Part shown: positions 40,378 through 49,824 of the stretch, one piece after another | Position numbering within the stretch: the stretch's first letter is position 1 | Layout of the letters: every line of letters begins with the position of its first letter | Virus record (IMG/VR): IMGVR_UViG_3300010400_000009 | Span: 1-53,745 of that record | Direction: 5' to 3' (one strand) | Length of the DNA: 53,745 nucleotides | Origin: a virus | The notes under the pieces: model-generated | Told to the model about the DNA's origin: nothing | Database searches by the model: none | The model's input: the letters and a program-made list of their open reading frames with translations, nothing else | Position numbers and translations under genes: made by a program

Positions 40378-40841
40378 GAAAATAAGCCCTCGGCGGTTTC
40401 GGGTCTATATGAATATTTAACTGTTCTTGTATCTGTTAAATTATCGAAGTTTAAAGCTATGCTTATTGATGAAGTATCATTTTTTATCGCCCCAACATCA
40501 AATATATAACTATATTCAATAACATCAGGCGAACTACGCATTACTTGTTTTAATATAAGCCTTCCGCCTTTTAAGCCATGGGTTTGCCTTATCTTTGCGG
40601 ATATTTCGGGGTGGTTGTCAATAACCAAGCTAGCCGTCGGGTTTTGTTTATCGCCGCTATCAGGCAATTTAAAATTAAAACCTGCCTGCGTATATAAAGC
40701 TCCATTACTTGCAATATCAATATTATCATTTACTAATCTTAAAGTATTTGGTAATCCTGCATAATAAAGCTCTAATAATATAATCGGTTGTTCGCTTTTT
40801 GAAATTGCATGTATAGCATAATTAAATTCGGCAGACGGCAT
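40374..40841 (-). CDS. DUF1833 tail assembly protein (lambda L position)
   Basis: 155 residues, beta-rich: P-I-I-L-L-E-L-Y-Y near 19-27, N-P-T-A-S-L-V-I-D-N near 66-75, S-I-A-L-N-F-D-N-L near 125-133 and K-Y-S-Y-R-P-E-T-A-E-G-L-F at the end. It lies between the M-like and NlpC genes, as DUF1833 does in many siphophages. Confidence 0.82.
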   Translation of the reverse strand: MPSAEFNYAIHAISKSEQPIILLELYYAGLPNTLRLVNDNIDIASNGALYTQAGFNFKLPDSGDKQNPTASLVIDNHPEISAKIRQTHGLKGGRLILKQVMRSSPDVIEYSYIFDVGAIKNDTSSISIALNFDNLTDTRTVKYSYRPETAEGLFS

Positions 40842-40844
40842 ATA

Positions 40845-41213
40845 TTATTCCCAAACTTCTATTGTTAAATCAATCATATACCCGCCATTTAGTTGGTTAT
40901 ATTCCCCGTTATTTCCACCAGTATATTTGCCTCTATTACCTAGCCTAGCTTTTTGATATATTTGTGTTTTTGGATTTTTCCATATAAAAAATGATGTGCC
41001 TTGTTTTATATCATTTCTGTGCCATGCTCTAAACTGCTCATAATCTGCTAAATTTTCGGCGTAATACGTGGCTGAATAACTAGTTTTTAATTGGCTATTG
41101 ATTACGCCTACCTTCTCGTATCCGTCTTCAAACGTAGTAACAAAAACATTAGGCTCTGTGCTTTCTTTTAAATCGGGAGTTTGTAAGAATAAATAATTAG
41201 GGAATTCTGCCAT
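40845..41213 (-). CDS. Minor tail protein (lambda M-like)
   Basis: 122 residues, beta-rich: E-D-G-Y-E-K-V-G near 30-37, D-Y-E-Q-F-R-A-W near 57-64 and F-F-I-W-K-N-P near 74-80, which fit the phage minor tail protein M pattern. Its start overlaps the tape-measure stop. It caps the tape measure and links tube and tip. Confidence 0.72.
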   Translation of the reverse strand: MAEFPNYLFLQTPDLKESTEPNVFVTTFEDGYEKVGVINSQLKTSYSATYYAENLADYEQFRAWHRNDIKQGTSFFIWKNPKTQIYQKARLGNRGKYTGGNNGEYNQLNGGYMIDLTIEVWE

Positions 41214-44200
41214 TATGCACCTTTAAAATAACGCCCGACTTCGCCCACTTGGTCGATGTCGTCTATAATTACAGACAATACACTTTCTTTAAATAATCTA
41301 GCTCTATCTACTTGCACTCTGCTATTATTATTGTTTATAACTTCAACTTTTATATTTAAACCTTGATTGTTGGCACTATTTGTATTACTATTAGTGCCTA
41401 TTGGTTGCGTGTTGTTTGCCCCTGCAACCAATCCGCCCTCTGCGTATCCTTTTAAACTGCGTATTTTATTTTCTATTTTTTTACCAAAAGTAGGGAATGT
41501 ATTATTTTTTAACTCATTTAGAAAATCTAAACCTAAGGAATTTGTGCTGGCTTTATTTATAACGTAAGAACCTCTTTTAAGCAATCCTGCCTCTTGATAT
41601 TTACCGCCATTGCCTGTATATCCATTTAAATAATCTAGGTTTGATTTCCCTATTTTTGCTACCTCATCAGGAGTAAATACAAATTCGCCTTTATGCCCAA
41701 TACCGCCGATGTTTCCTAAGGGTTCATCTGCTAAACCGCCTGTTGCTCTACCTATGCCGTCTAAGCTAGTTGTCCCGCTACCATATGCCCCAAAGCCGTT
41801 AGATTTTAAATTAGTTCTAAATGTTGCACTTGCTAATAAATCTATAAACAGCCCTGCTATTTGGTTTGTTAAAGCTTTTTGTAAAAGCTGCTGTATCCCT
41901 TCTAATATACTTTGAGTTAAGCGCTTAATTGCTCTAATACCTCGATTGCTTCCGCTTTCTAACTCCGTAAATGCGTTTGTAATTGCACCTATACCAATTT
42001 CGCCTAAATCTTTAAATATATTTTTTAAGTTTTGAAATTCTAAAAGTTTAGTTTTAAATTCATCAATAGAAATTTTAAGATTACTTATGCTTTCTAAATT
42101 TTTATTTATTACATCATCAGTTGCAATTAATTCATCTACATTAATATTATTATTAGTAGTGCGGATTGTTTTTTCACGCTCAATATTTGCCTGCTTCAAT
42201 CGCTCTATTTCTGCTAATTGCACGGGTATTTTTTGCTTTTCTAAATCAAGTAATCTCTTTTGTGCCTGCTCTTGCAAATTTGTAGCGTTAAATGTTTCTG
42301 CAAATGCAGATAATGGGCTACTTGCTATGTTTTGTTGTTTATCTAAATTAATTTTAGTTTGAAGTTCTTTTATATTTCTATCAACTAATTCTAAGGATAA
42401 TTTCCCTTTAATTTCGGGTATATTTAGTTCTTTTTTGTTTTTATCATATTGTAACCCTGTTTTTTTATTATTATAGTCAATATCTAAAACTTGAATTTGT
42501 CCAAATAAATCTATTTTTTTTGCGATAATACTATCCCGCTCTTTTTGGATTTTTGCCAATCCAGCAGTATCTGTTATGCCTTCTTGTATGCGGTTTAATT
42601 CTGCTAAATCCTCATTTAATTGCGTTATTTGTTTAACAAGATTATTTTTTTTACTTTGTGTTTCTGCCGTTAGGTTACCTAATGCTTGCAAATAATAAGT
42701 TTGTGCCGATACCAGCCCATCGCTTAAATTACGTGATAATTCTTGAGACTGCCCGCTTAGGTTAGCAATAAATTTGTCATTATCAACTTTTATTTGTGCA
42801 AATAAAATTTGCCTACTATCCCTTAGTTTTTGTAATGACGCTAATATTTCTTTGTTTTGCTGGTCTTGCCCTTTATCTTTGCTTATTTTTGAGAAATCTA
42901 CGCTTCGCCCGCCTGTAGTAGCTGGCTTTGCTGGTGCTTGCAATAAATTATTATATCCTTTTGCCTCATCAATTCTAAATTGACGTGTAGCGTCCGCTTG
43001 CTCTTTTAATTTCTCGGCATTTAATGTGTCAATTTTAAAGTTAAATGCGTCTGCAAAATAACGCTTAATTTTATTAGCAATATCACGTGCTAAATTGCCT
43101 ATATATTCAAATGCTTTTTGAAAGCCGCCTATAATATCTATGCCGAATAAATTACCGAAATCTTGTATATCTTTTTTAATATTATTAAATAAATATGTGC
43201 CGAACTTCCCTATCTCATTAAAGGCGTAACCAAAAACATTAGCAATTTCATTCGCCGTTTGTGATATTCCTTGCCCAATTGCAATAAAATAGTTTTTAAT
43301 ACCATTAAACACAAGTAAAAATCTATCTGAAACAAAGTCTGCAACCGCAACTAAAGCGTCTTTTATAAAGCTGAATGTTGCGGATATAACTTGCGTAAGT
43401 GTTCGTGTTTGGTCGCCTATAGTTATAAATGTGGTATCAAATATATTTTTAACTTTATCAATTGCGGGCGGAATTAATAAAGCTCCTGCGACCAATAAAC
43501 CTATGCCAGCGGTTACTCCTGCAATAATTGGCAATACTGGTGCTAGTGCTGTGTATAATGCTGTGCCAAACGCTGCTATTGAAGGAATAGACGCTAACGC
43601 ACTCACAGCAACCGCTCCAAATAATCCAATAATAGCAGTTAAACCGCCAATAACAACTAATGTAATCTTAGGGAATTCATTTGTAAAATCTGTTATTGCT
43701 TTTATTGCTGTAGATAAACCTTGAATTAGCGGGCTGATTAGTGGTAAAAAACTATCGCCAATAGATACGCCAAATTCGCTAAAGTTATTTTTTAATATTT
43801 GAAACTGTTTAGCTATACTATCTAAACTGGCAGCATATGCTTTATTTACATTGCCCGCATAATCTGCGACGTTGGCAACCTTAGTTTGTGCAATATTATA
43901 TTGTTCTAAGTTGGTTAGAAGTTTTAATATTGCCTGTGTCTCTTCCCCTGCTGACCCAAAAAGAGTAGCTACCGCATTGTTACGGCTTAGTTTATCTAGC
44001 CCCGCTAATTTACTTAGCAATAAATTTAATGCACCTTGCCCGTCGGTTGTCGCTAGTTTTGAAAAGTCTTTTAAATTAAGTCCAAGTTTAACTATACCTT
44101 CCCTAAAATCCTTGGTTTGTACTTGTGCTGTGCTTAATTTCAACAACATACTATTAATTGCAGTAGCCGCAACTTCGGGAGCACTACCAAAACTTAATAA

Positions 44201-45049
44201 TGAAGCACCAAGAGCGGCTAACTGCTGGGCGGTTAAACCTAAAGCTTGTGCAGCACCTGCTGACCTTTGTACAACATTTATTAAATCACGTTCGGTTACT
44301 TTAGCGGTTGTATCCGCTAACTTATTGATTGCATCGCCAACTAAACGCAATTGCTCTATATTTAAATTATATACATTGCTTATTGCACCAAATGCATTGG
44401 TTGCCGCTTCGGGTAATATTTCAAAAGCTGACGCAACTTGTGATATTAAAAAAGTATATTCTTTTAGTTGTGAAGTCGGGATATTTGCTTGTACTCCGCC
44501 CTTTGCAATTTCTGCTAATTCTGCGGTAGTTAAAGGAATTTGACGAGATAAATCGAGTAAGTCGCTTTTAATTCCGTCTAAAGCTTTATTATCAAAAGAG
44601 CCTATTTGATTAATACCAACTATTGCGTCATGCAATTTTATCGCTTCGCCTGTAGCCGTTGCTAAACCTAAACTTAAAGCACTAAAAGCTATCCCCGAAC
44701 TAACTGCTAAAAATGCGGTTACTTCTTGAGTTAAGCCTTTTAACTCATTGTTTAATTCTTTGGTTTTTTTCTGTAATTCTTGGTTGGCTTTTCTTAATTC
44801 ATTTAAGCTTAGAACGCCTGTATCTTCTAATGCTTTGTAACTATCTTGTAATAGTTTTATTTCCGCTCTTATTGTATTATCAGGCTTCACGTCAAAAGCG
44901 CGCTGCAAGGTTTTAGCAGCGGCCGCAAGCTGTGCGTCTGTGCCTTTTGTAGTAGATTGTAGATTTTTTAACGCATTATCAACACGTTTAATATTTGCAT
45001 TAAAGCGTTCAACGTCTATTAATAACGAGCTTTGTACATCATATGTCAT
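41213..45049 (-). CDS. Tail tape measure protein
   Basis: 1278 residues. Helical N-terminus, then an L-R-L-V-G-D-A-I-N-K-L-A-D core and A-Q-A-L-G-L-T-A-Q-Q-L-A-A-L-G-A typical of TP901-type tape measures, four or more hydrophobic segments around 460-530 (ITLVVIGGLTAIIGLFGAVA and following), and long coiled coils at 720-1000. Near the C-terminus is a G-G-L-A-D-E-P-L-G-N-I-G segment. At about 0.15 nm per residue this predicts a tail near 190 nm. ATG overlaps the stop of the GT frameshift product. Confidence 0.93.
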   Translation of the reverse strand: MTYDVQSSLLIDVERFNANIKRVDNALKNLQSTTKGTDAQLAAAAKTLQRAFDVKPDNTIRAEIKLLQDSYKALEDTGVLSLNELRKANQELQKKTKELNNELKGLTQEVTAFLAVSSGIAFSALSLGLATATGEAIKLHDAIVGINQIGSFDNKALDGIKSDLLDLSRQIPLTTAELAEIAKGGVQANIPTSQLKEYTFLISQVASAFEILPEAATNAFGAISNVYNLNIEQLRLVGDAINKLADTTAKVTERDLINVVQRSAGAAQALGLTAQQLAALGASLLSFGSAPEVAATAINSMLLKLSTAQVQTKDFREGIVKLGLNLKDFSKLATTDGQGALNLLLSKLAGLDKLSRNNAVATLFGSAGEETQAILKLLTNLEQYNIAQTKVANVADYAGNVNKAYAASLDSIAKQFQILKNNFSEFGVSIGDSFLPLISPLIQGLSTAIKAITDFTNEFPKITLVVIGGLTAIIGLFGAVAVSALASIPSIAAFGTALYTALAPVLPIIAGVTAGIGLLVAGALLIPPAIDKVKNIFDTTFITIGDQTRTLTQVISATFSFIKDALVAVADFVSDRFLLVFNGIKNYFIAIGQGISQTANEIANVFGYAFNEIGKFGTYLFNNIKKDIQDFGNLFGIDIIGGFQKAFEYIGNLARDIANKIKRYFADAFNFKIDTLNAEKLKEQADATRQFRIDEAKGYNNLLQAPAKPATTGGRSVDFSKISKDKGQDQQNKEILASLQKLRDSRQILFAQIKVDNDKFIANLSGQSQELSRNLSDGLVSAQTYYLQALGNLTAETQSKKNNLVKQITQLNEDLAELNRIQEGITDTAGLAKIQKERDSIIAKKIDLFGQIQVLDIDYNNKKTGLQYDKNKKELNIPEIKGKLSLELVDRNIKELQTKINLDKQQNIASSPLSAFAETFNATNLQEQAQKRLLDLEKQKIPVQLAEIERLKQANIEREKTIRTTNNNINVDELIATDDVINKNLESISNLKISIDEFKTKLLEFQNLKNIFKDLGEIGIGAITNAFTELESGSNRGIRAIKRLTQSILEGIQQLLQKALTNQIAGLFIDLLASATFRTNLKSNGFGAYGSGTTSLDGIGRATGGLADEPLGNIGGIGHKGEFVFTPDEVAKIGKSNLDYLNGYTGNGGKYQEAGLLKRGSYVINKASTNSLGLDFLNELKNNTFPTFGKKIENKIRSLKGYAEGGLVAGANNTQPIGTNSNTNSANNQGLNIKVEVINNNNSRVQVDRARLFKESVLSVIIDDIDQVGEVGRYFKGA

Positions 45050-45716
45050 AATAATAAATCTTTTATATGTTTCTCAAAATCATCAGTTTTCATATTCCCC
45101 ATGCCCGTTGCTGTAGAATAAACATCTTTAACTACTGCTTTTTGCTCTTCTTCATGCACCAATTCAAGATATAAGCATAATTCATCGGCTGTGTAACTTT
45201 CTATGTCTTTTTGAGAATGCCCGTATTTTTTTAGTTTATTAAGATGACCTAAGAATTGCTTGTGTTCTTGCTCTGAATTGCTTTTGTTAGAATATTGGTT
45301 GCTAGGTGCGTTTTTGCCAACTTTCCCTTAAAATAGTCCTCATTTTTCATGATAATATTAGTACATATTTCTAATATTTCTTCATCATTTAAAGCTTCTA
45401 TTAACTGGGTTTGCTGATATGCTGTCAATTCGTTTAATAAAACCTTAACATCATTTTTAAATCTTAAATTATCCTCAAGCAAATTTAAAAATTCAGTTGT
45501 TAAAGTAATCAGTATTAAATCTTGACTACTTAAAGCTTCGGGCTGTAAAACATTTCTAATACTTTGTAATATTTTACTAATTAAAGTACCATGTCTTGCG
45601 GGTAAAATAACATCGATAGCAAACTCTTTGTCATTCATTGAATGATAAAATCCCCTATTTGCTACATTTAATTTATGTTGTTTTGCGGCTTCACTTAATA
45701 ATAATTCATCTGTCAT
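45046..45716 (-). CDS. Tail assembly chaperone GT fusion made by -1 frameshift
   Basis: Zero-frame translation from 45716 reaches the slippery heptamer GGGAAAG (45321-45327, read G-GGA-AAG). A -1 slip there opens a frame that runs through V-G-K-N-A-P, then LNKLKKYGHSQKDIESYTADELCLYLELVHEEE to a stop at 45046-45048 that overlaps the tape-measure ATG. The product is about 223 residues. The same heptamer is used by lambda G/GT. The -1 frame is blocked by TAA just before the heptamer, so the slip must happen here. Confidence 0.88.
45249..45716 (-). CDS. Tail assembly chaperone (lambda G-like)
   Basis: 155-residue zero-frame product: helical and acidic, with DVILPARHGTLISKILQSI near 35-53. It lies just upstream of the tape measure, the standard place of G. 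It is expected to coat the tape measure during tail assembly; a minor fraction of ribosomes makes the longer GT form. AAGGAG lies about 8 bases before the ATG. Confidence 0.82.
   Translation of the reverse strand: MTDELLLSEAAKQHKLNVANRGFYHSMNDKEFAIDVILPARHGTLISKILQSIRNVLQPEALSSQDLILITLTTEFLNLLEDNLRFKNDVKVLLNELTAYQQTQLIEALNDEEILEICTNIIMKNEDYFKGKLAKTHLATNILTKAIQSKNTSNS
45321..45327 (-). promoter_or_regulatory. Programmed -1 frameshift site GGGAAAG
   Basis: An X-XXY-YYZ heptamer in the correct frame (AAG GGA AAG) within the G gene, exactly between the TAA of the -1 frame upstream and the long -1 frame downstream. Confidence 0.88.
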
Positions 45717-45740
45717 ATTTAGCTCCTTAATATCTTTAAA

Positions 45741-46019
45741 TTATATCGTATTAAGTATAGTATTGGATATAGCAGACTTCCTTTTTTCTTTAACATATGG
45801 ATAAATTAAATTAAAATCTTGTAATCTATCGCCTGTATAGCTTAATCCATTGCTTTGTAATAAGGTAAATCCTTCTAAAAGTACAGCATTAAGCCATTCA
45901 TCTACGCCTTGATTAACAATTGCGTTCAAGTATATATTTAATCCGTTATTATCGGAATTAGGCAATCTTTCTCTTAACATTGCCTCGGTTATTTCGTCGA
46001 TTTCGATTTCAATTTTCAT
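45741..46019 (-). CDS. Small tail-module protein (92 aa)
   Basis: Acidic N-terminus (MKIEIEIDEITEAMLRERL), then helix N-I-Y-L-N-A-I-V-N-Q-G-V-D-E-W and a basic C-terminus. Located between the appendage protein and the chaperones. No family recognised; its place makes it a likely tail-assembly factor. Confidence 0.55.
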   Translation of the reverse strand: MKIEIEIDEITEAMLRERLPNSDNNGLNIYLNAIVNQGVDEWLNAVLLEGFTLLQSNGLSYTGDRLQDFNLIYPYVKEKRKSAISNTILNTI

Positions 46020-46030
46020 AATAATATGTC

Positions 46031-46948
46031 TTATGTTGGATTAATACATTGTAGCGTAAAGAAACTATCGTAAGACAACATAGAGCCTAAATTTGACCCT
46101 GTACCTAATTTAAATTCTATAGTTGCATTTGCTGGCACATTAAAACTTGCTGATGATACTATCACAGTGCTGAATGAATTTATAGGAATATTAATATAAC
46201 TCATACCCATTAAAGCACTATTGCATAATAAAGAATTTTGCAAAGTAACCAATAACGAACCGCTATTGTTTGAAACTACCGCAACTCCTGTGGCTGTATA
46301 TCTACCAGCAACAGCACAAACTAAATAAGGATTAACGCCGTTTGCTGTATAAGTAACGCTTAATTTATCGGTAGAGCTTGAATGTGCTGACTTTAACCAA
46401 CTTTCATTTGCCGACATTGCAACTGTTCCGCCATAATTATTATAACTACGCCAAAAAGGCAGCGCATTTTGCTTTACGTATGGGAATGTGCCGTTTTGGT
46501 TAGTAGTTATGGCTGTATTAGTTATTGTACCGCCCGTAACTGCTGGTGCTGAAAATGTACCACCTGTAACTGCTGGCGTGGTAATGGTCGGGCTTGATAG
46601 TGTAGGAGTTGTTAAAGTAGGGCTGACTAAATTAGCATTGTTTACAACAAAGTTCCAGTTATTGCCGTTTTTTGTATATAAATTTCTTGCTAAACTGCCC
46701 CTGCCCACTAAAATTAAGCCGTCGCCCGAGTAACTTCGCCATGTAGAATTTACAAATACGTTATATGTGCCGTTGCTTATATTCGCCCATGCCGTGCCGT
46801 TGCTTGGCGTGCTGGGCTGGCTTGATTGTACAAAGTCTACAACTCTAACTAATAAATCGCCTATAATTTGCATTTCTTGGTTATAATCCCAACTTTGCCC
46901 ATTAGTATAATTTAAATCTAGATTTGTAGTAGGGTGTAGCGTAGGCAT
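46031..46948 (-). CDS. Virion appendage protein with a DUF2793-like start and C1q-like end
   Basis: 305 residues. N-terminal ~100 residues (W-D-Y-N-Q-E-M near 20, T-A-W-A-N-I-S-N-G near 48-56, N-W-N-F-V near 97) resemble DUF2793-type modules. A middle Thr/Pro/Val repeat (SPTLTTPTLSSPTITTP) forms a stalk, and the last ~120 residues are a beta-sandwich resembling C1q/TNF heads. It probably projects from the tail tube and binds sugars or host surface. It follows the two tail-tube-like genes. Confidence 0.6.
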   Translation of the reverse strand: MPTLHPTTNLDLNYTNGQSWDYNQEMQIIGDLLVRVVDFVQSSQPSTPSNGTAWANISNGTYNVFVNSTWRSYSGDGLILVGRGSLARNLYTKNGNNWNFVVNNANLVSPTLTTPTLSSPTITTPAVTGGTFSAPAVTGGTITNTAITTNQNGTFPYVKQNALPFWRSYNNYGGTVAMSANESWLKSAHSSSTDKLSVTYTANGVNPYLVCAVAGRYTATGVAVVSNNSGSLLVTLQNSLLCNSALMGMSYINIPINSFSTVIVSSASFNVPANATIEFKLGTGSNLGSMLSYDSFFTLQCINPT

Positions 46949-47748
46949 TAATTATTACCTCTTATCATTATAAATGGTGCAGGGTTAGGCATTCCAGCTA
47001 TAAATCCATCGTAGCATTTGCCGCTTAAATTTAAAGGAATGTAACTATCTGCGAAAATATCATAATTAGTGCTATTTAAACCGATTTTTACCTTAGGGAA
47101 TTTGAAAGTTACAAAATTATTGTCTGCTATATTCCTGCCCGCAATAACAAATGCTTTAAAATCGTTGTTTTGGTCTTGATACGGCGTAATTTGTGTATAT
47201 TCGCTCATTGTATAAGTTAAAGTTAAAGAAGCCGCAATATTAAAATCTTTAATAAAAACAATTCTATTTAATATTATTAAATAATCTATTCCCTGTATTA
47301 ACGCTTGAGATGTACTTGTGTTTACTATACTGACATTAGTTAAAGTACCATTTTTAATAATTGCAGTGTCTGCTGGTATATATGTGCTGTATAAATATTC
47401 TGTTACTGTGCTGGCTGTAATTGATGTAACACTTGCCCCTAAAAATAAGCTTAGGTTTTCATTGCTCCAGCATTCTGTTGTAATATCTATACTTACATTT
47501 TTTAACTTTTTACCTACAGAGGAATTGAAACTATTAATATCGGAGTTTATATCAATAGTTTCAATATTAATAACTGCACTAGCAACGCCAAGCTCCCGCC
47601 CAATATCAAACGCACTTATTGAATTAAGCGAAGTATTGCCATATATAGAACCATAGCTTGCACTATAGCCGTATTTACCCGCCCCCGCAGCGTAAGCGTC
47701 TAATAGATAGATAGTAGTTCTATCTAAAGCTATACAACAACTAGCCAT
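46948..47748 (-). CDS. Tail tube-like protein B (266 aa)
   Basis: Start 47748 is set by the overlap TAATG with the preceding gene. It opens M-A-S-C-C-I-A and is beta-rich throughout, with S-I-D-I-T-T-E-C-W near 105 and Q-A-L-I-Q-G-I-D-Y-L-I near 145-155. It resembles the preceding gene in size, Cys-rich start and a shared G-x-D-Y-x-I segment, suggesting an old duplication. Either could be the major tube protein. Confidence 0.65.
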   Translation of the reverse strand: MASCCIALDRTTIYLLDAYAAGAGKYGYSASYGSIYGNTSLNSISAFDIGRELGVASAVINIETIDINSDINSFNSSVGKKLKNVSIDITTECWSNENLSLFLGASVTSITASTVTEYLYSTYIPADTAIIKNGTLTNVSIVNTSTSQALIQGIDYLIILNRIVFIKDFNIAASLTLTYTMSEYTQITPYQDQNNDFKAFVIAGRNIADNNFVTFKFPKVKIGLNSTNYDIFADSYIPLNLSGKCYDGFIAGMPNPAPFIMIRGNN

Positions 47749-48548
47749 TAGGTAGCTCCAACCCAAGTGCCATATTTAAAGTTATTTTTGCTATCAGGCT
47801 TTAATGTAGCCGTAACAGTAATTATATTTGCGTCATCGCCCGAAGCAATAAGCTCAAAGTTACCTGTTAAAGTTAAAGACGCTCGGTAAATTTCAACATA
47901 ATTTTGGTTTTGGTCTACCGCACTTGTATCACCTAATAAGTTCTGTGCGGATAAAAATATACGATAATCACCCGGAGGATTAACAAATAAATCTAATGAC
48001 GTTGTGCTTTGGCTGTTATATGTAACTTGAATGTTGTTAGCTCCTACGCCTGCTGTAATTGTAGGGTTAGGGATTGTACTTGTAGGCGGTATATAAATAG
48101 TAGATGTATCCATAATAATATAATCTGTACCTGCGACATAGGTTGGCGTACCGCTTGCCCCTTTTACAACAATTGTCGGATTTGTAGCCGCTGGTATACG
48201 TAACAATCTAAAATATTCGCCTTTATTTACTGCATATGTTTCAGTTTGTGCTCCTGCTGCGGTAGTAGCCGAGCTTGCAAATAAAGCTGTTTTTAAGTTA
48301 TCTAATTTATGACAACTTAATTGAAATTCTATAGATATTGCATTAATAAAGGGTTTGCTGCACTCTAAGCCTCTTGCTATAGTTTGTTTATTGATAATAT
48401 TGCCTAAAGTGGTGTTATCTGTTGTAATTGTTGCGGCAACTGTATTGCCTACATTTATATAACTATTAACTTTATTGTTAAAGTTATTATAATCTACCAT
48501 GTAAACGTTACCAACGCCTAAATAACAACATTGAGTAGTAATTGCCAT
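47748..48548 (-). CDS. Tail tube-like protein A (266 aa)
   Basis: Beta-rich 266-residue protein starting M-A-I-T-T-Q-C-C-Y. Shared pattern with its downstream partner: an S-I-E-F-Q-L-S-C-H-K near 75 and Y-V-A-G-T-D-Y-I-I-M near 140-150. Position between connector proteins and the chaperones is that of the major tail protein. Long strand-rich C-terminus (RASLTLTGNFELIASGDDANIITVTATLKPD). Confidence 0.68.
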   Translation of the reverse strand: MAITTQCCYLGVGNVYMVDYNNFNNKVNSYINVGNTVAATITTDNTTLGNIINKQTIARGLECSKPFINAISIEFQLSCHKLDNLKTALFASSATTAAGAQTETYAVNKGEYFRLLRIPAATNPTIVVKGASGTPTYVAGTDYIIMDTSTIYIPPTSTIPNPTITAGVGANNIQVTYNSQSTTSLDLFVNPPGDYRIFLSAQNLLGDTSAVDQNQNYVEIYRASLTLTGNFELIASGDDANIITVTATLKPDSKNNFKYGTWVGAT

Positions 48549-48559
48549 TTGTTAAATCC

Positions 48560-48859
48560 TTAAGCTGTGTAATTAATTAATATGTTTGGCTTTTCCTCGC
48601 CTGTTTCTGAAACTATAGGCTCTATAGCTGAATGTGGTAATATTGTTATGCTTGTGCCATTATGTGCAACTGCGTAATCAATTCCGTTTCTGTATAAAGT
48701 GCCTTTATCTAAACTTGTAACTAGAATAGTTGTGCCTGCTTTAAGCGGCGGTTCTAGCGGAATATCTTTGTAAGCACTAGCTATCGCTTGCAAATTTTTA
48801 TCTGTACTAGATATTGGTACGTCTTTTCTAACTGTTACATTTGTATTATTTTCTGCCAT
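48560..48859 (-). CDS. Small structural protein (99 aa)
   Basis: Start at 48859 is used because AAAGG lies about 7 bases upstream and the ATG follows the previous stop by two bases. Beta-rich C-terminal half (A-G-T-T-I-L-V-T-S, G-T-L-Y-R-N-G-I-D-Y-A-V-A) with the same G-x-D-Y element as the tube-like proteins, which hints at a related fold. Unassigned. Confidence 0.55.
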   Translation of the reverse strand: MAENNTNVTVRKDVPISSTDKNLQAIASAYKDIPLEPPLKAGTTILVTSLDKGTLYRNGIDYAVAHNGTSITILPHSAIEPIVSETGEEKPNILINYTA

Positions 48860-48861
48860 TT

Positions 48862-49314
48862 TTAACAACCTTTGCTAAGTTCAAAATCCATTCTAACCTG
48901 TAAAAAAGTGCTTTCTTGGTATTGTATCGGGGTAGTAGATAAATATTCAAAACTGCCAAATTCGCCCATATGTGCCTTTGGTACGTATGTTATTACCCCA
49001 TTTATTTTATTTTTAACGCCTATTAACGTGTCTTTGATTGCTTTAGCAATTGCCCCTGCTTCCTGCATTATTAATTCGGCTTGTCCTTGGCTGTTTCCAT
49101 GCTCAACATTAAAATATATAACCCAGTTTTGCACAATTTTATTCGGTGCTTCTCTTTGCTCATTTTTTAAATAAAAAAATATTCCGTTCCCAGTAGACTT
49201 TAATTCATCTGAGGGCGTACCCTCTAAAATCCAATCAATCCGCCTAATATTTAAAGCTTCTAAATATTCGCTTTCGCATAATCTTTTTTTAAGATGTAAA
49301 CCAAAATCAAACAT
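48862..49314 (-). CDS. Tail terminator / head-tail joining-like protein (150 aa)
   Basis: Mixed fold with R-R-I-D-W-I-L-E-G-T-P, N-W-V-I-Y-F-N-V and a C-terminal F-L-Q-V-R-M-D-F-E-L. The position after DUF1320 and before tube proteins is that of the tail terminator (lambda U / Mu gp37-like). The start overlaps the DUF1320 stop by one base. The family is inferred mainly from order. Confidence 0.55.
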   Translation of the reverse strand: MFDFGLHLKKRLCESEYLEALNIRRIDWILEGTPSDELKSTGNGIFFYLKNEQREAPNKIVQNWVIYFNVEHGNSQGQAELIMQEAGAIAKAIKDTLIGVKNKINGVITYVPKAHMGEFGSFEYLSTTPIQYQESTFLQVRMDFELSKGC

Positions 49315-49823
49315 TATTTAAACCTTTTGTTATAATCCCAAACGCAAACATCATCGCAAGGCGTGCAATTATTAAAATAACTTTTAGGTTGCTCAACATT
49401 AACAACTATACCTGCGTACTCCTCATTACTGATTTTATCGGGTTCAATTCCATTATTACAAACTAAACCAACTTTACTGCTTTTTAAATCATCTAAAAAC
49501 TTAATAGCATTCTCATATCGATACTTAACTTCATCAGTCGACCTAGTTTCATAAAACATGAAAGTTGCAATCCATAATGCCGCATTTTTTAATAAAGCAG
49601 GAACGGAATTATCGGCACATTTTATTGGTAAAGTATAAACAGTATTAACTAAATAAGAGCTTATGATACCCTCGGCGTTTTCTATTGCTTGAAATATTTT
49701 GTCTTCATCAAAGTTATTCCCGTTTACTCTATCGCTAACTTGTGCTAATTTGTTACAACCTAAATATGTTTTTAGGTCTTCTGCTGATATATACCAGCCT
49801 TGAATGCTATTAATACTTGTCAT
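49314..49823 (-). CDS. DUF1320 head-tail connector (Mu gp36-like)
   Basis: 169 residues. Landmarks are Y-I-S-A-E-D-L-K-T-Y-L-G near 11-22, I-F-Q-A-I-E-N-A-E-G-I-I-S-S-Y-L near 43-58, V-Y-T-L-P near 62-66 and A-L-W-I-A-T-F-M-F-Y near 83-92, all typical of DUF1320. It forms the adaptor ring under the portal. Confidence 0.85.
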   Translation of the reverse strand: MTSINSIQGWYISAEDLKTYLGCNKLAQVSDRVNGNNFDEDKIFQAIENAEGIISSYLVNTVYTLPIKCADNSVPALLKNAALWIATFMFYETRSTDEVKYRYENAIKFLDDLKSSKVGLVCNNGIEPDKISNEEYAGIVVNVEQPKSYFNNCTPCDDVCVWDYNKRFK

Positions 49824-49824
49824 A

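Noticed and set aside
43872-44543. Long plus-strand open frame (223 codons) inside the tape measure gene
   Set aside because: Antisense shadow of a strongly supported gene; composition odd (Ala/Ser/Cys-rich), no ribosome site and no family pattern. The same holds for plus-strand frames at 4598, 43431 and 46488.
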